Assembly: GCA_937892215.1 (NCBI GenBank)
Contig: CALAVE010000040.1
Coordinates: forward strand, 1 to 60,335
From: an uncultured Porphyromonadaceae bacterium
GTDB taxonomy: Bacteria; Bacteroidota; Bacteroidia; Bacteroidales; Muribaculaceae
Length of the DNA stretch: 60,335 nucleotides
Reading direction: 5' to 3'
Position numbers and translations under genes: made by a program. The notes below the pieces were generated by a model that was not told where the DNA came from, did not search any database, and saw nothing but the letters and a program-made list of their open reading frames with translations. This document shows, piece after piece, positions 18,418 to 26,853 of this stretch (position 1 is the first letter of the stretch; each line of letters opens with the position of its first letter).

Positions 18418-20076
18418 ATGCTTAAAGAAAATATCATCAAAATTTACGAGCAGAGTTTCAAGGATAACTGGGAACTTCCCGCTCTTAGCGACTATAATTC
18501 TAAAATCACTCTCTCTTATGGACAGTTCGCGGCCGAAATTGCAAAAACTCACCTGTTTTTCAGAGAGACTGGCATAAAGAAAGGCGACAAAATCGCTCTC
18601 ATTGGCAAGAACACGCCACAATGGGTCGTAACTTTCATCGCCACCATCACTTACGGAGCCGTGATTGTGCCCATCCTCCAGGAATTTAACCCTAACGACG
18701 CGCAGCACATCATCAATCACTCTGAGGCTAAACTGCTCTTCGTGAGCAACACCATCTGGGAAACGCTCGACTTTGATGGCCTTAAGCACGTTCTCGGTGT
18801 TATCTCGCTCGACAACCTGCGACCCATTATTCAAAAGGAAGGCGAGAACATTACGCACATGGCTGAGCAAATCCAAAACATCTTCAACAAGGAGTACCCC
18901 AAGGGATTTAGTGCCGAAGACGTGATTTATCCTGAAATCTCAGGTGACCAACTCATCGAAATCAACTACACTTCCGGAACCACTGGGTTCAGCAAGGGCG
19001 TGATGCTCACCGGTAACAACCTCTGCGGTAACGTTGTCTATGGCATCAATTCTCAACTCCACCGCAAGGGCACCAAGTGTGTCTCTTTCCTACCGCTCGC
19101 TCATGCCTACGGATGCGCTTTCGACATGCTCACGCCGCTGGCCGTGGGCTCACACATCACGCTGCTCGGACGCATCCCCTCGCCTAAGGTGCTGGTAAAA
19201 GCCATGGGCGAGATTAAGCCCGATTTGGTGATTACTGTGCCTCTGGTTCTGGAAAAGATCTACACTAAGATGATTGTCCCCATGATTAGCAGAGGTATGC
19301 TACGATGGGCGCTGGCTGTTCCTTACCTCGACCGGCGTATCTACGACCAGATTCGCAAGCGCCTCATCGATGCCTTTGGTGGCCGATTCGAGGAAATTAT
19401 CGTGGGAGGCGCTCCGTTCAATGCCGAAGTTGAGGAATTTCTCTACAAAATCAAGTTCCCGTTCACCGTGGGATACGGCATGACTGAGTGTGCTCCGCTT
19501 GTGAGCCACACGCCCTGGCGTGAGTTCGTGCTCCACAGTAGCGGACGCGTCCTCCCGGGTATCATGGAATGTAAGATTATCAGCGATGACCCCGAGAACA
19601 TTCCGGGCGAAATTTGCGTCCGCGGAGAGAACGTGATGAAAGGATACTTCCACAACTATGAAGCCACCGACAAGGTGCTCCACGACGACGGATGGCTGCA
19701 CACCGGCGACATGGGCACCATGAGCGCCGACGGAACGCTTTTCATCAAGGGCCGGCTCAAGACCATGCTCCTCAGTGCCAACGGGCAGAACATCTACCCC
19801 GAGGAGATAGAGTCTAAACTCAACAATATGCTCTATGTGAACGAAAGTCTCGTCGTTGAGCGCGACAAGCGTCTCGTGGCTCTCGTTTATCCCGATTTCG
19901 ACGCGATGGACCACTTGGGAATCACTCAAGACCAACTCCCCGAACTCATGGAAAAGGTTCGCGCCGAACTTAATACTCTCGTAGCCCCCTACGAGCGCAT
20001 TTCATCCATCGAGATTATTGCAAACGAATTTGAGAAGACTCCTAAGCGTAGCATCAAACGTTTCTTGTATAAGTAA
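18418..20076 (+). CDS. AMP-forming long-chain fatty acid-CoA ligase
   Basis: This 552-residue ANL-superfamily enzyme activates a fatty acid with ATP to acyl-AMP and then transfers it to CoA. Motifs in order: P-loop-like YTSGTTGFSKGV (about residues 185-196), GYGMTECAPLVS, GWLHTGDMG, and the hinge and C-terminal lysine region KGRLKTMLLSANGQNIYPEE. The C terminus ends in TPKRSIKRFLYK, where the catalytic lysine of the family usually lies. No signal peptide. It follows glgB by 51 bp, but the two functions have no obvious link. The chain-length preference is not readable. Confidence 0.9.
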   Translation: MLKENIIKIYEQSFKDNWELPALSDYNSKITLSYGQFAAEIAKTHLFFRETGIKKGDKIALIGKNTPQWVVTFIATITYGAVIVPILQEFNPNDAQHIINHSEAKLLFVSNTIWETLDFDGLKHVLGVISLDNLRPIIQKEGENITHMAEQIQNIFNKEYPKGFSAEDVIYPEISGDQLIEINYTSGTTGFSKGVMLTGNNLCGNVVYGINSQLHRKGTKCVSFLPLAHAYGCAFDMLTPLAVGSHITLLGRIPSPKVLVKAMGEIKPDLVITVPLVLEKIYTKMIVPMISRGMLRWALAVPYLDRRIYDQIRKRLIDAFGGRFEEIIVGGAPFNAEVEEFLYKIKFPFTVGYGMTECAPLVSHTPWREFVLHSSGRVLPGIMECKIISDDPENIPGEICVRGENVMKGYFHNYEATDKVLHDDGWLHTGDMGTMSADGTLFIKGRLKTMLLSANGQNIYPEEIESKLNNMLYVNESLVVERDKRLVALVYPDFDAMDHLGITQDQLPELMEKVRAELNTLVAPYERISSIEIIANEFEKTPKRSIKRFLYK

Positions 20077-20256
20077 GTGTGTGTGTTCCGGTAATTTTAT
20101 ATGCCCCGAAAATGTTTTTTAACACAACGACTTCATTTTCGTTACCCACACCTCATTAGCCTATACTACAGCTACTTACACCCTCAAAAAACGCGCCTTC
20201 GCATATTTTTATGCAAAAATTTGCACGCAACATTTCGAAATAATTTCAAAAAATTG

Positions 20257-20286
20257 TTTGCATATCAAATTTTTGATATAAATTTG
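20257..20286 (+). promoter_or_regulatory. Strong promoter of small lipoprotein gene
   Basis: TTTG (20257-20260) and TAAATTTG (20279-20286) match both consensus elements exactly with an 18-nt spacer. The leader to the ATG at 20339 is about 50 nt. Confidence 0.75.
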
Positions 20287-20338
20287 CACCGGTTTTGAAT
20301 TAGGAAATTATTGTTTTATTATTTAAAGTATTATTAAA

Positions 20339-20530
20339 ATGAAAAAGTTAGTTTTATTACTTGCTGTTGTATTCAGCGTATCTTTCTTCTCTTGCAACAA
20401 CGCAGAAAAGGCTGAGGCTACTACTGACACTGTTGACACTACAGAAGTTGTTGATACAAACGCTGTTGCCGCTGACACTGCTGCTGCCGTTGAGGCTCCC
20501 GCTGCTGTTGAGGCTCCCGCTGCTGAGTAA
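20339..20530 (+). CDS. Small low-complexity lipoprotein
   Basis: This 63-residue protein has a signal peptide (MKKLVLLLAVVFSVSFFS) and lipobox FFSC with Cys19. The mature part of about 45 residues is built almost only from A, V, E, T, D and P, with no aromatic residues, and ends in two identical hexapeptides VEAPAA encoded by a perfect 18-bp tandem repeat. A consensus promoter and a strong terminator bracket the gene, so it is a stand-alone and probably abundant transcript. The function is unknown; it may act as a disordered envelope tether, which is speculation. Confidence 0.8.
   Translation: MKKLVLLLAVVFSVSFFSCNNAEKAEATTDTVDTTEVVDTNAVAADTAAAVEAPAAVEAPAAE
20489..20524 (+). repeat. Perfect 18-bp in-frame tandem duplication
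   Basis: Two identical 18-nt units (20489-20506 and 20507-20524) encode VEAPAA twice. A copy-number change would alter protein length without a frameshift. Confidence 0.9.
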
Positions 20531-20553
20531 TCCACACAGTAAACGAAAGTTTG

Positions 20554-20592
20554 AAGCTGTTCCCCTCTCAGAGGCGAGCAGCTTATTTTTTC
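20554..20592 (+). terminator. Terminator of small lipoprotein gene
   Basis: A 14-position stem (20554-20567 with 20571-20584) has one mismatch, one wobble and a 3-nt loop, followed by ATTTTTTC. Confidence 0.85.
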
Positions 20593-20617
20593 TTCTTACA
20601 TAACATCTACTTCTGCA

Positions 20618-21211
20618 ATGCTCTCTCCTTATTTACAACAGGGACGTATCGAGGCCGGATGCGACGAGGCCGGACGGGGATGTCTCGCCGGACCGGTCTG
20701 CGCCGCGGCGGTGATTCTTCCGCCTGATTTCAGCAACGAACTCATCAACGACAGTAAGCAACTCTCCGAGCACCGACGAAACGAACTTCGAGCTGTCATC
20801 GAGGCCGAAGCGCTAAGTTGGGCAGTGGCTATGGTCAGCCCTCATGAAATCGACGAGATTAATATCCTCAACGCTTCCATTCTCGCCATGCACCGCGCTC
20901 TCGACGCGCTCTCCATCCACCCGCAGGCTATTCTTGTCGACGGAAACCGCTTCAAACCTTACCACGACATCCCATACACCACCATCGTCAAGGGCGATGG
21001 TAAGATGATGAGTATTGCCGCCGCTTCTATTCTCGCAAAGACTCACCGCGACGAGTTCATGGCTAAGATTCACCGCGACTTCCCGCTCTATGGATGGGAC
21101 CGAAACAAGGGATACCCCACCGCCGAACACTATGCCGCTATCGAGGCTCACGGTGTCACGCCTCACCACCGCCGGTCATTCACTCTGTTCAAGCCGCTCT
21201 CTCTATTCTGA
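20618..21211 (+). CDS. rnhB: Ribonuclease HII
   Basis: This 197-residue cytoplasmic endonuclease nicks RNA of RNA-DNA hybrids and removes misincorporated ribonucleotides. The signature AGCDEAGRGCLAGPV at about residues 13-27 gives the catalytic D-E pair. NDSKQLSE and SIAAASILAKTHRD follow as further family motifs with their conserved Asp/Ser/Lys. Length is typical. It sits between a terminator and a permease gene. Confidence 0.95.
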   Translation: MLSPYLQQGRIEAGCDEAGRGCLAGPVCAAAVILPPDFSNELINDSKQLSEHRRNELRAVIEAEALSWAVAMVSPHEIDEINILNASILAMHRALDALSIHPQAILVDGNRFKPYHDIPYTTIVKGDGKMMSIAAASILAKTHRDEFMAKIHRDFPLYGWDRNKGYPTAEHYAAIEAHGVTPHHRRSFTLFKPLSLF

Positions 21212-21316
21212 CCAGCCATGGCCGCCGCTGCCTGCATCGCCGCAAAACTTCTTGTACGTTCGGCTGAAAATTATTACCTTTACACCGCTATACCTTCATT
21301 TATCAAGACTTATAAT

Positions 21317-22393
21317 ATGGAAAACGAAACAAGGAAATACGACTTCGACCGTGTGGTGAGAATAATCTTCACCGCCATCTGCGTAGTGGCCGCAGTATTT
21401 GTGCTTAACTATCTGAGTGGGGTGCTGCTGCCGTTCCTCATCGGCTGTCTGCTCGCCTACATACTGGAGCCTTCTGTGGAATGGATTCAACGACGACTCA
21501 AAATGAAAAAGCGAATCATACCCGTTCTCATTTCTTTTGTGATGTTCTTCGGCATTCTCGGATTGGTTCTTTGGCTGTTAGTTCCATATCTCAGTCTCGA
21601 ATTCAAGCACATGGCCTCTCTGCTTGCAAAATATGCCAAGGCTTCGCTCGAAGTGCCCTACATCCCCGATTCTGTGCTCAACGTAATCCGCCAGCACACT
21701 AATGTGGACAGCATCACAAGCATGCTTTCCATGGACCAGTGGGCCAACGTACTCAACAATGTCGCTCAGAGCACATGGAGCATCGTCGGCGGTACTGTGA
21801 GCATCATTCTCACGTTGGCGTCTTCTCTGATTATTCTGCTCTACATGTTCTTCGTCATGCTCGACTACGACAAGATTAAGCGGGGCTTCAAGGGCGCGAT
21901 TCCACGCCAGTACCAACGCACGGCCTTAGGCGTTTTCAACGATGTCACCACCACCATGAGCCGATATTTCCGCGGACAGGCTATGGTCTCGCTGTTGGTG
22001 GGCATCACCTTCGCCATCGAGTTCTATATCATAGGTTTACCGCTGGCTATCGTATTCGGCCTCTTTATCGGTGTGCTGAACATGGTGCCCTACCTACAAC
22101 TCACTTCCATTCCCATCGCGGCCTTCCTCTGCCTTGTGGCGAGTGTGGCAAGTGGTGGCAGTTTCTGGGCTCTCTTCGGCTGGACCATTCTGGCCTACTG
22201 CATCTGCCAGGTCATCCAAGACTTGGTCTATGTTCCGGCCATCATGAAGCAACAGATGGGGCTTAACCCGGCCATCATCTTCCTCTCGCTCTCGGTCTGG
22301 GGCTACATTTTGGGATTCTTAGGACTCATCATCGCCCTGCCGCTCACGGCTCTCATAATTTCGTACTACAAGCGTTACATACTCAAGCAGTAA
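21317..22393 (+). CDS. AI-2E family (PerM-like) membrane protein
   Basis: This 358-residue inner-membrane protein has about seven to eight helices. Family features include the SGVLLPFLIGCLLAYILEP opening block, DVTTTMSRYFRGQ in the middle, and the closing PAIIFLSLSVWGYILGF motif. The ATG at 21317 is chosen because it gives a short charged N terminus (MENETRKYDFDR) right before helix 1; an upstream start would add a second unrelated stretch. The family name reflects one E. coli member (TqsA), and many members move other solutes, so autoinducer transport should not be assumed. Confidence 0.88.
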   Translation: MENETRKYDFDRVVRIIFTAICVVAAVFVLNYLSGVLLPFLIGCLLAYILEPSVEWIQRRLKMKKRIIPVLISFVMFFGILGLVLWLLVPYLSLEFKHMASLLAKYAKASLEVPYIPDSVLNVIRQHTNVDSITSMLSMDQWANVLNNVAQSTWSIVGGTVSIILTLASSLIILLYMFFVMLDYDKIKRGFKGAIPRQYQRTALGVFNDVTTTMSRYFRGQAMVSLLVGITFAIEFYIIGLPLAIVFGLFIGVLNMVPYLQLTSIPIAAFLCLVASVASGGSFWALFGWTILAYCICQVIQDLVYVPAIMKQQMGLNPAIIFLSLSVWGYILGFLGLIIALPLTALIISYYKRYILKQ

Positions 22394-22420
22394 CATCCCT
22401 CATCTCATAACATAACAAAA

Positions 22421-23647
22421 TCAGTCTTCCGAGTCGTTCACCACTTGGAAATCTTCGTCCTCGTCATCGTATTTCTCTTTCCAGAACTCATCGTCCCAGT
22501 TCTGCTCTGCTTCCACGCTCATCTTGCCTCCGGCATCGGGCATATCTTCTTCTGTCTCTTCATCGCTGGCGGCAAAGATAAAGTCGTCCTCCTCGCGAAC
22601 GCGGTGACGCTCGTCCAGGTCGGCCTGCACCAGGTCTTCGGGGATGCGGTTATGCTCATCATTTATGGTGCGCCACAGCAGATCTTTCAGTTCGGTCAGC
22701 CCCATCTGTGCCACCGACGATATGAACACAGTCTGAACACCCTCCGGCAGTTCGGCCTTCATTTGCTCTATGAGTTCTTCGTCCAGCATATCACACTTTG
22801 TGATGGCAAGCACGCGCGGCTTCGACACCAGTTCGGGATTGAACGTCTCCAGCTCATTGCACAGCACCGCGTATTCTTTTACTATGTCGTCACTGTCGGC
22901 CGGTATCATAAACAGTAGCACCGCATTCCGCTCTATGTGTCGCAGGAAACGAAGTCCCAGGCCCTTACCTTCGCTCGCGCCCTCTATGATACCGGGAATG
23001 TCTGCCATCACAAACGACTGCTGCCCGCGATATGTCACTATACCCAGATTAGGCTCCAGCGTGGTGAACGGATAGTTGGCTATCTTTGGCTTGGCTGCAC
23101 TCACCACCGAAAGCAACGTCGATTTACCGGCATTCGGGAATCCCACCAGACCCACGTCGGCCAGCAGTTTCAGCTCCAGTATCACTGCCTTCTCCACGCC
23201 TTTCTCTCCCGGCTGAGCAAAACGTGGGGTCTGACGCGTCGCTGTCTTGAAGTGCCAGTTTCCCAGCCCTCCTCGGCCACCCTTCAGCAGGCGCACTATC
23301 TGGCCGTCACGTGTAACGTCACACAAAAACTCGCCAGTTTCTGCGTCATACACCGCCGTCCCGCACGGCACTTCTATGGTACGGTCCTCGCCGTCCTTGC
23401 CCGTGCTCGTGTTCTCGTAGCCCGGCGCTCCGTCGGTCGCGAATATGTGCCGAGTGTACTTCAGGTGTATCAGCGTCCACAAGTTGCGGTTTCCCTTCAG
23501 AAATATGTGGCCGCCTCTGCCGCCATCTCCGCCGTCAGGACCGCCTTTGGGTATATACTTGGCTCTGTGAAGGTGAGCAGAACCGGCGCCGCCCTTACCC
23601 GAGCGGCACAGTATCTTCACATAATCTATAAAATTTGACTCTGGCAT
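22421..23647 (-). CDS. obg: Obg/CgtA GTPase
   Basis: This 408-residue ribosome-associated GTPase is involved in 50S maturation and the stringent response. The glycine-rich Obg fold (residues 1-160: GKGGAGSAHLHR, GGDGGRGGH) is followed by the G domain: G1 GFPNAGKST near 168, G3 DIPGIIEGA, and G4 ITKCD. The C terminus is a highly acidic tail rich in D and E instead of an OCT domain, as usual in Bacteroidota. It converges with the AI-2E gene with a 27-bp gap. Its promoter is inside the end of the next upstream gene. Confidence 0.96.
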   Translation of the reverse strand: MPESNFIDYVKILCRSGKGGAGSAHLHRAKYIPKGGPDGGDGGRGGHIFLKGNRNLWTLIHLKYTRHIFATDGAPGYENTSTGKDGEDRTIEVPCGTAVYDAETGEFLCDVTRDGQIVRLLKGGRGGLGNWHFKTATRQTPRFAQPGEKGVEKAVILELKLLADVGLVGFPNAGKSTLLSVVSAAKPKIANYPFTTLEPNLGIVTYRGQQSFVMADIPGIIEGASEGKGLGLRFLRHIERNAVLLFMIPADSDDIVKEYAVLCNELETFNPELVSKPRVLAITKCDMLDEELIEQMKAELPEGVQTVFISSVAQMGLTELKDLLWRTINDEHNRIPEDLVQADLDERHRVREEDDFIFAASDEETEEDMPDAGGKMSVEAEQNWDDEFWKEKYDDEDEDFQVVNDSED

Positions 23648-23668
23648 AGCATTTCTCTATTTTTTCCG

Positions 23669-23700
23669 CAAATTTACAAAAAACTCCATTACTAACCAAT
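23669..23700 (-). promoter_or_regulatory. Promoter of obg
   Basis: On the minus strand, TAAATTTG (23669-23676) is a perfect -7 box, with ATTG (23697-23700) 20 nt upstream. It overlaps the last codons of the pseudouridine synthase gene. Confidence 0.6.
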
Positions 23701-25434
23701 CGCACCTCCCCCTCTCTCGTCATCGTCGCCGCATTTAGCCCCATTTCCTACCGATATCCTGATAGTTGCTCCGGTAACCGGATGAACAAATTCCACTTCC
23801 TGCGCCTGCAGCCATATCCCGCCTGTCCTCCGCTCGGTGAACGAGTACTCGCGGCTCAGTTTGTGGGCAATTTCATCGGGTATCCGCACCGAACCGCCGC
23901 CATAGAGTGTATCTCCCGCTATCGGTGCGCCCAGCCCGCTGACCGACGCCGAGTGCACTCGCAGTTGGTGCGTCCGCCCCTGATGCGGCCTAAACTCCAC
24001 CAGAGTGAAACCATCATACCTGCTTAACACCCTGAATGTCGTCTCTGCCTCTTTGCCGTGCGCTCTATCTACTATTTGCCGTGGCCGGTCGGCATAGTTC
24101 GTGTTCAGCGGCAGACTTATCTCGCCTTCATCTGCTTCAACGGCTCCGCGTAGCAGTGCCACGTAGGTCTTTTTCACATCACCGCGTTCAAAGGCTCGCT
24201 GCATGGCCGCTCCTGTCTCCTTGTCCTTAGCCACTATCAGCAACCCCGATGTCGCTTGGTCCAGCCGGTGGGCAACCATCGCTTCCGGAAGTGTTCTGCG
24301 CACTCTCGCCTCCACCGAGTCGCTATGGGCCTTGCCCGCCACCGACGCAAGCCCCGCCGGCTTGTCCACCACCTGCATCCATGCGTCTTCCCACACCACG
24401 CTCAGCGGCAAATCGCATTCAGCGGCAAGGGGATTGGGCTCCACGTCTATGCCTTGCAGCATATAGCTGAGGATTGGGAAGCACTTGTGGTGGCACGACG
24501 GATAGAACTCTCCTTGTCGCCGTATCTCTGACTCCGGCGAATCCCCCCACCAGAATTCTCCCATGCTTATGGGTTTCAGGTTGTGCGTGAATGCGTATTG
24601 CAGCAGTCGGGGAGCCGCGCATTCTCCGGCTCCGGCTGGCGGAAGGCTGCATCCGCTTTCTCCGTATGTGGCATTGTGCTCGCTGAATATCCGCAAAATG
24701 TTTTTCTGCTCTCCACGCCCGTTACGTAGCACAAACAACTCAAATATCCTTCTCTGCAACGCTTCCGACCTCTGTTTACGTTCCTGCTTCAGCCTGCTGA
24801 TTTCCTCGCGCATAACGGATATTTCTCGTTGCAACTGCTCTCGCCTTGCCGCGTGGGCCTTGCGCATCCGCTTCAACTCGGCTTTCTCAAACTGGCTTTC
24901 ACGAATCAGTGCTTCTTGCTCCTCGCCTGTCGGTTCTCCTGTAGCCCTGAGCATGGCTCGGTGCGCTTTGTCGACGGCCATTTTCTCTCTGTATCTGGTC
25001 TCTTGCTTGGCGAAGTCTGCGTCAAGGTCATCAAGTCGCTGTTTCAGTTCGCTCAGGCGGCTGCCTGCTTCCAGGGCGGCTATTCGCTGGTTAATAGCCG
25101 TAATCTCTGCTTCGCCTCTCTTGAACTCGCCATCGGGCTGACTCAGGTCATAGATTGGCGGCACAAAGTAATCATCATTCTCAAGCCCTGCTACCTCTCC
25201 GGAATAAGCTGCAAGGTAGCCCGTCTCTCCATCTTCATCCTCCACCACGAGAACGCCGAGCATTTTCCCACGCTGCAACGCTTCGGGACATTCATCGTAC
25301 GTAGCCACGTGACTCTGCACACAGGCGGCGGCAAGCTGTGTCAGGGGGTGCGGCTCGTAGCAGAACGGATATGTGAACCGGTGCGGCAGTTCTTCTCCGA
25401 AAGGTAGCATCTTATGTAATACTGGCGTTTTCAT
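23692..25434 (-). CDS. RluA-family pseudouridine synthase with coiled-coil extension
   Basis: This protein of about 580 residues starts at the ATG giving MKTPVLHKML. The C-terminal third is a RluA-type synthase that isomerises uridine in rRNA or tRNA: the motif HRLDQATSG carries catalytic D392, and RTHQLRVH lies further on. The N-terminal 350 residues have a globular start, a long charged coiled coil (about 115-245) and a conserved module with PPAGAGECAAPRLLQYA and GEFWWGDSPE. This three-part architecture is found in a long RluA subgroup; the target nucleotide is not known to me. A dedicated promoter lies at 25479-25510. Confidence 0.88.
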   Translation of the reverse strand: MKTPVLHKMLPFGEELPHRFTYPFCYEPHPLTQLAAACVQSHVATYDECPEALQRGKMLGVLVVEDEDGETGYLAAYSGEVAGLENDDYFVPPIYDLSQPDGEFKRGEAEITAINQRIAALEAGSRLSELKQRLDDLDADFAKQETRYREKMAVDKAHRAMLRATGEPTGEEQEALIRESQFEKAELKRMRKAHAARREQLQREISVMREEISRLKQERKQRSEALQRRIFELFVLRNGRGEQKNILRIFSEHNATYGESGCSLPPAGAGECAAPRLLQYAFTHNLKPISMGEFWWGDSPESEIRRQGEFYPSCHHKCFPILSYMLQGIDVEPNPLAAECDLPLSVVWEDAWMQVVDKPAGLASVAGKAHSDSVEARVRRTLPEAMVAHRLDQATSGLLIVAKDKETGAAMQRAFERGDVKKTYVALLRGAVEADEGEISLPLNTNYADRPRQIVDRAHGKEAETTFRVLSRYDGFTLVEFRPHQGRTHQLRVHSASVSGLGAPIAGDTLYGGGSVRIPDEIAHKLSREYSFTERRTGGIWLQAQEVEFVHPVTGATIRISVGNGAKCGDDDERGGGAIG

Positions 25435-25478
25435 TTCCACAAAATTAAGACTTTTTTCACTAAACCCAAATCGCACTG

Positions 25479-25510
25479 CAAAATTACTACATCACGAGCC
25501 ACTTGTCAAT
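25479..25510 (-). promoter_or_regulatory. Promoter of the RluA-like gene
   Basis: On the minus strand, TAATTTTG (25479-25486) is the -7 box and ATTG (25507-25510), inside ATTGACAA, lies 20 nt upstream. The whole region closely resembles the promoter at 220-251. Confidence 0.6.
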
Positions 25511-25547
25511 GCCATTTTCTGTATCGCTCCATCACCCCCCCGAAAAA

Positions 25548-25579
25548 GTTGCATTCATGTCTAATTTTGAGTAAATTTG
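25548..25579 (+). promoter_or_regulatory. Promoter of the DUF4250-xthA cluster
   Basis: TAAATTTG (25572-25579) is a perfect -7 box, with GTTG (25548-25551) 20 nt upstream. A second box, TAATTTTG at 25562-25569, overlaps the spacer and could give an alternative start. Confidence 0.55.
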
Positions 25580-25608
25580 CGCTCGTAAAAATCAAACGAT
25601 AACTGACA

Positions 25609-25791
25609 ATGAACTGTCCTCTTCCGTCCGACCCGTTTATCTTGTTGAGCTTCATCAACACTAAGCTGCGCGACCGGTACCCATCGCTCTCCGAGCTGTG
25701 CGACGACCTCGGTGTAGAGGCCTCGATAATCACCGCGAAACTGAAAGAAATTGGCATGGAATACGACAGTAAATTAAATAAATTCTGGTGA
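25609..25791 (+). CDS. DUF4250-like small protein
   Basis: This 60-residue cytoplasmic protein has the family core LPSDPFILLSFINTKLRD at the start and SLSELCDDL in the middle, forming a small helical domain that looks like a winged-helix or HTH remnant. The function is unknown. The stop codon shares bases with the next start (TGATG at 25789-25793), so the two are translationally coupled. Confidence 0.8.
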   Translation: MNCPLPSDPFILLSFINTKLRDRYPSLSELCDDLGVEASIITAKLKEIGMEYDSKLNKFW

Positions 25792-26051
25792 TGAAAAAGG
25801 ATAATTTCATATCTCGTCTTGCCACACTCGTGGCCGTACAGGGCGTAAGCGCAATCCTGGGATTCGCGCTCCTGCTTATCTATATCTACTCTCAGCTGTC
25901 CGTAGCACTTCTTATCGGCGGAACTGCGCTGCTGCTCATCTCAGTGGCCACGTGCATAGTATTGCTGGCTTCCCTGCTCAGGCACCACAAGGCCCGCAAG
26001 AAGCACGTCATTCGCAACAACAAGTCCTTTTCTCCCCAACTGAAATCATAG
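25791..26051 (+). CDS. Small two-helix membrane protein
   Basis: This 86-residue protein is not recognised. Two hydrophobic helices (about residues 10-32 and 36-60) are followed by a basic tail rich in K, R, H and N (RHHKARKKHVIRNNK). A basic tail next to the membrane suggests that the C terminus stays in the cytoplasm. The ATG at 25791 is used; a GTG one codon earlier is possible. It lies between the DUF4250-like gene and xthA (7-bp gap). Confidence 0.7.
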   Translation: MKKDNFISRLATLVAVQGVSAILGFALLLIYIYSQLSVALLIGGTALLLISVATCIVLLASLLRHHKARKKHVIRNNKSFSPQLKS

Positions 26052-26058
26052 TGAAATC

Positions 26059-26823
26059 ATGGCACAGATAAAATTCATCTCATGGAACGTTAACGGGCTT
26101 CGCGCCTGCGACAGCAAGGGGTTCCGCGACATTTTCAAGGCGCTCGACGCCGATTTCTTCTGCCTGCAGGAGACTAAAATGCAGCAAGGCCAACTCGACA
26201 TGGCTTTCGATGGATACGAAAGTTACTGGAACTATGCCGATAAGAAAGGCTACTCTGGCACCGCTATCTTCACTCGGCACAAACCCATTGCCGTCTCTTT
26301 GGGCATGGGCATCGACGAGCACGACCATGAAGGCCGTCTGATTACTCTGGAAATGGAACATTTCTTCCTCGTCACCGCCTATGTGCCTAACAGTCAGGAC
26401 GGACTACGCCGACTCGATTACCGCATCTCTTGGGACCGCGACCTCAGGCTCTATCTCAGCAACTTGGCCACAAAAAAACCGGTGATTCTCTGCGGCGACC
26501 TCAACGTGGCTCACCAGGAAATCGACCTGAAGAATCCTAAGACTAACCGCATGAATGCCGGATTCACCGACCAGGAGCGACAGGGTTTCTCCAACTTGCT
26601 CTCCGCCGGGTTCACCGACACGTTCCGCTTCTTCAACCCCACCCTCACCGATGCCTACTCATGGTGGTCCTACCGATTCCACGCTCGTGAGAAGAACGCC
26701 GGATGGCGCATCGACTACTTTGTCACTTCGGCCGAGCTCGACCGGAACCTGGTCAGCGCCGCCATTCACCAGGAAATCTTAGGCTCCGACCACTGCCCGG
26801 TTGAACTGATAATTAACATTTAG
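26059..26823 (+). CDS. xthA: Exodeoxyribonuclease III / AP endonuclease
   Basis: This 254-residue Mg2+-dependent base-excision-repair nuclease of the EEP superfamily has motifs in order: SWNVNGLRA (metal/substrate Asn), CLQETKMQ (metal Glu), GDLNVAH (catalytic Asp-Asn), WRIDYF and GSDHCPV (catalytic Asp-His). Length is typical of the ExoA/XthA group. It is the last gene of the tight cluster starting at 25609, and manA follows 30 bp later. Confidence 0.95.
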   Translation: MAQIKFISWNVNGLRACDSKGFRDIFKALDADFFCLQETKMQQGQLDMAFDGYESYWNYADKKGYSGTAIFTRHKPIAVSLGMGIDEHDHEGRLITLEMEHFFLVTAYVPNSQDGLRRLDYRISWDRDLRLYLSNLATKKPVILCGDLNVAHQEIDLKNPKTNRMNAGFTDQERQGFSNLLSAGFTDTFRFFNPTLTDAYSWWSYRFHAREKNAGWRIDYFVTSAELDRNLVSAAIHQEILGSDHCPVELIINI

Positions 26824-26853
26824 GGATATTTTTACATACAAATTTAGACTAAA

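Noticed and set aside
20101..20298. 65-codon plus-strand frame between the acyl-CoA ligase and the small lipoprotein
   Set aside because: It runs through the consensus promoter at 20257-20286 and has no domain or signal peptide.
21317..22393. Reading the AI-2E-family gene as evidence for quorum sensing
   Set aside because: No luxS or lsr-like gene is present, and most members of this permease family do not transport AI-2.
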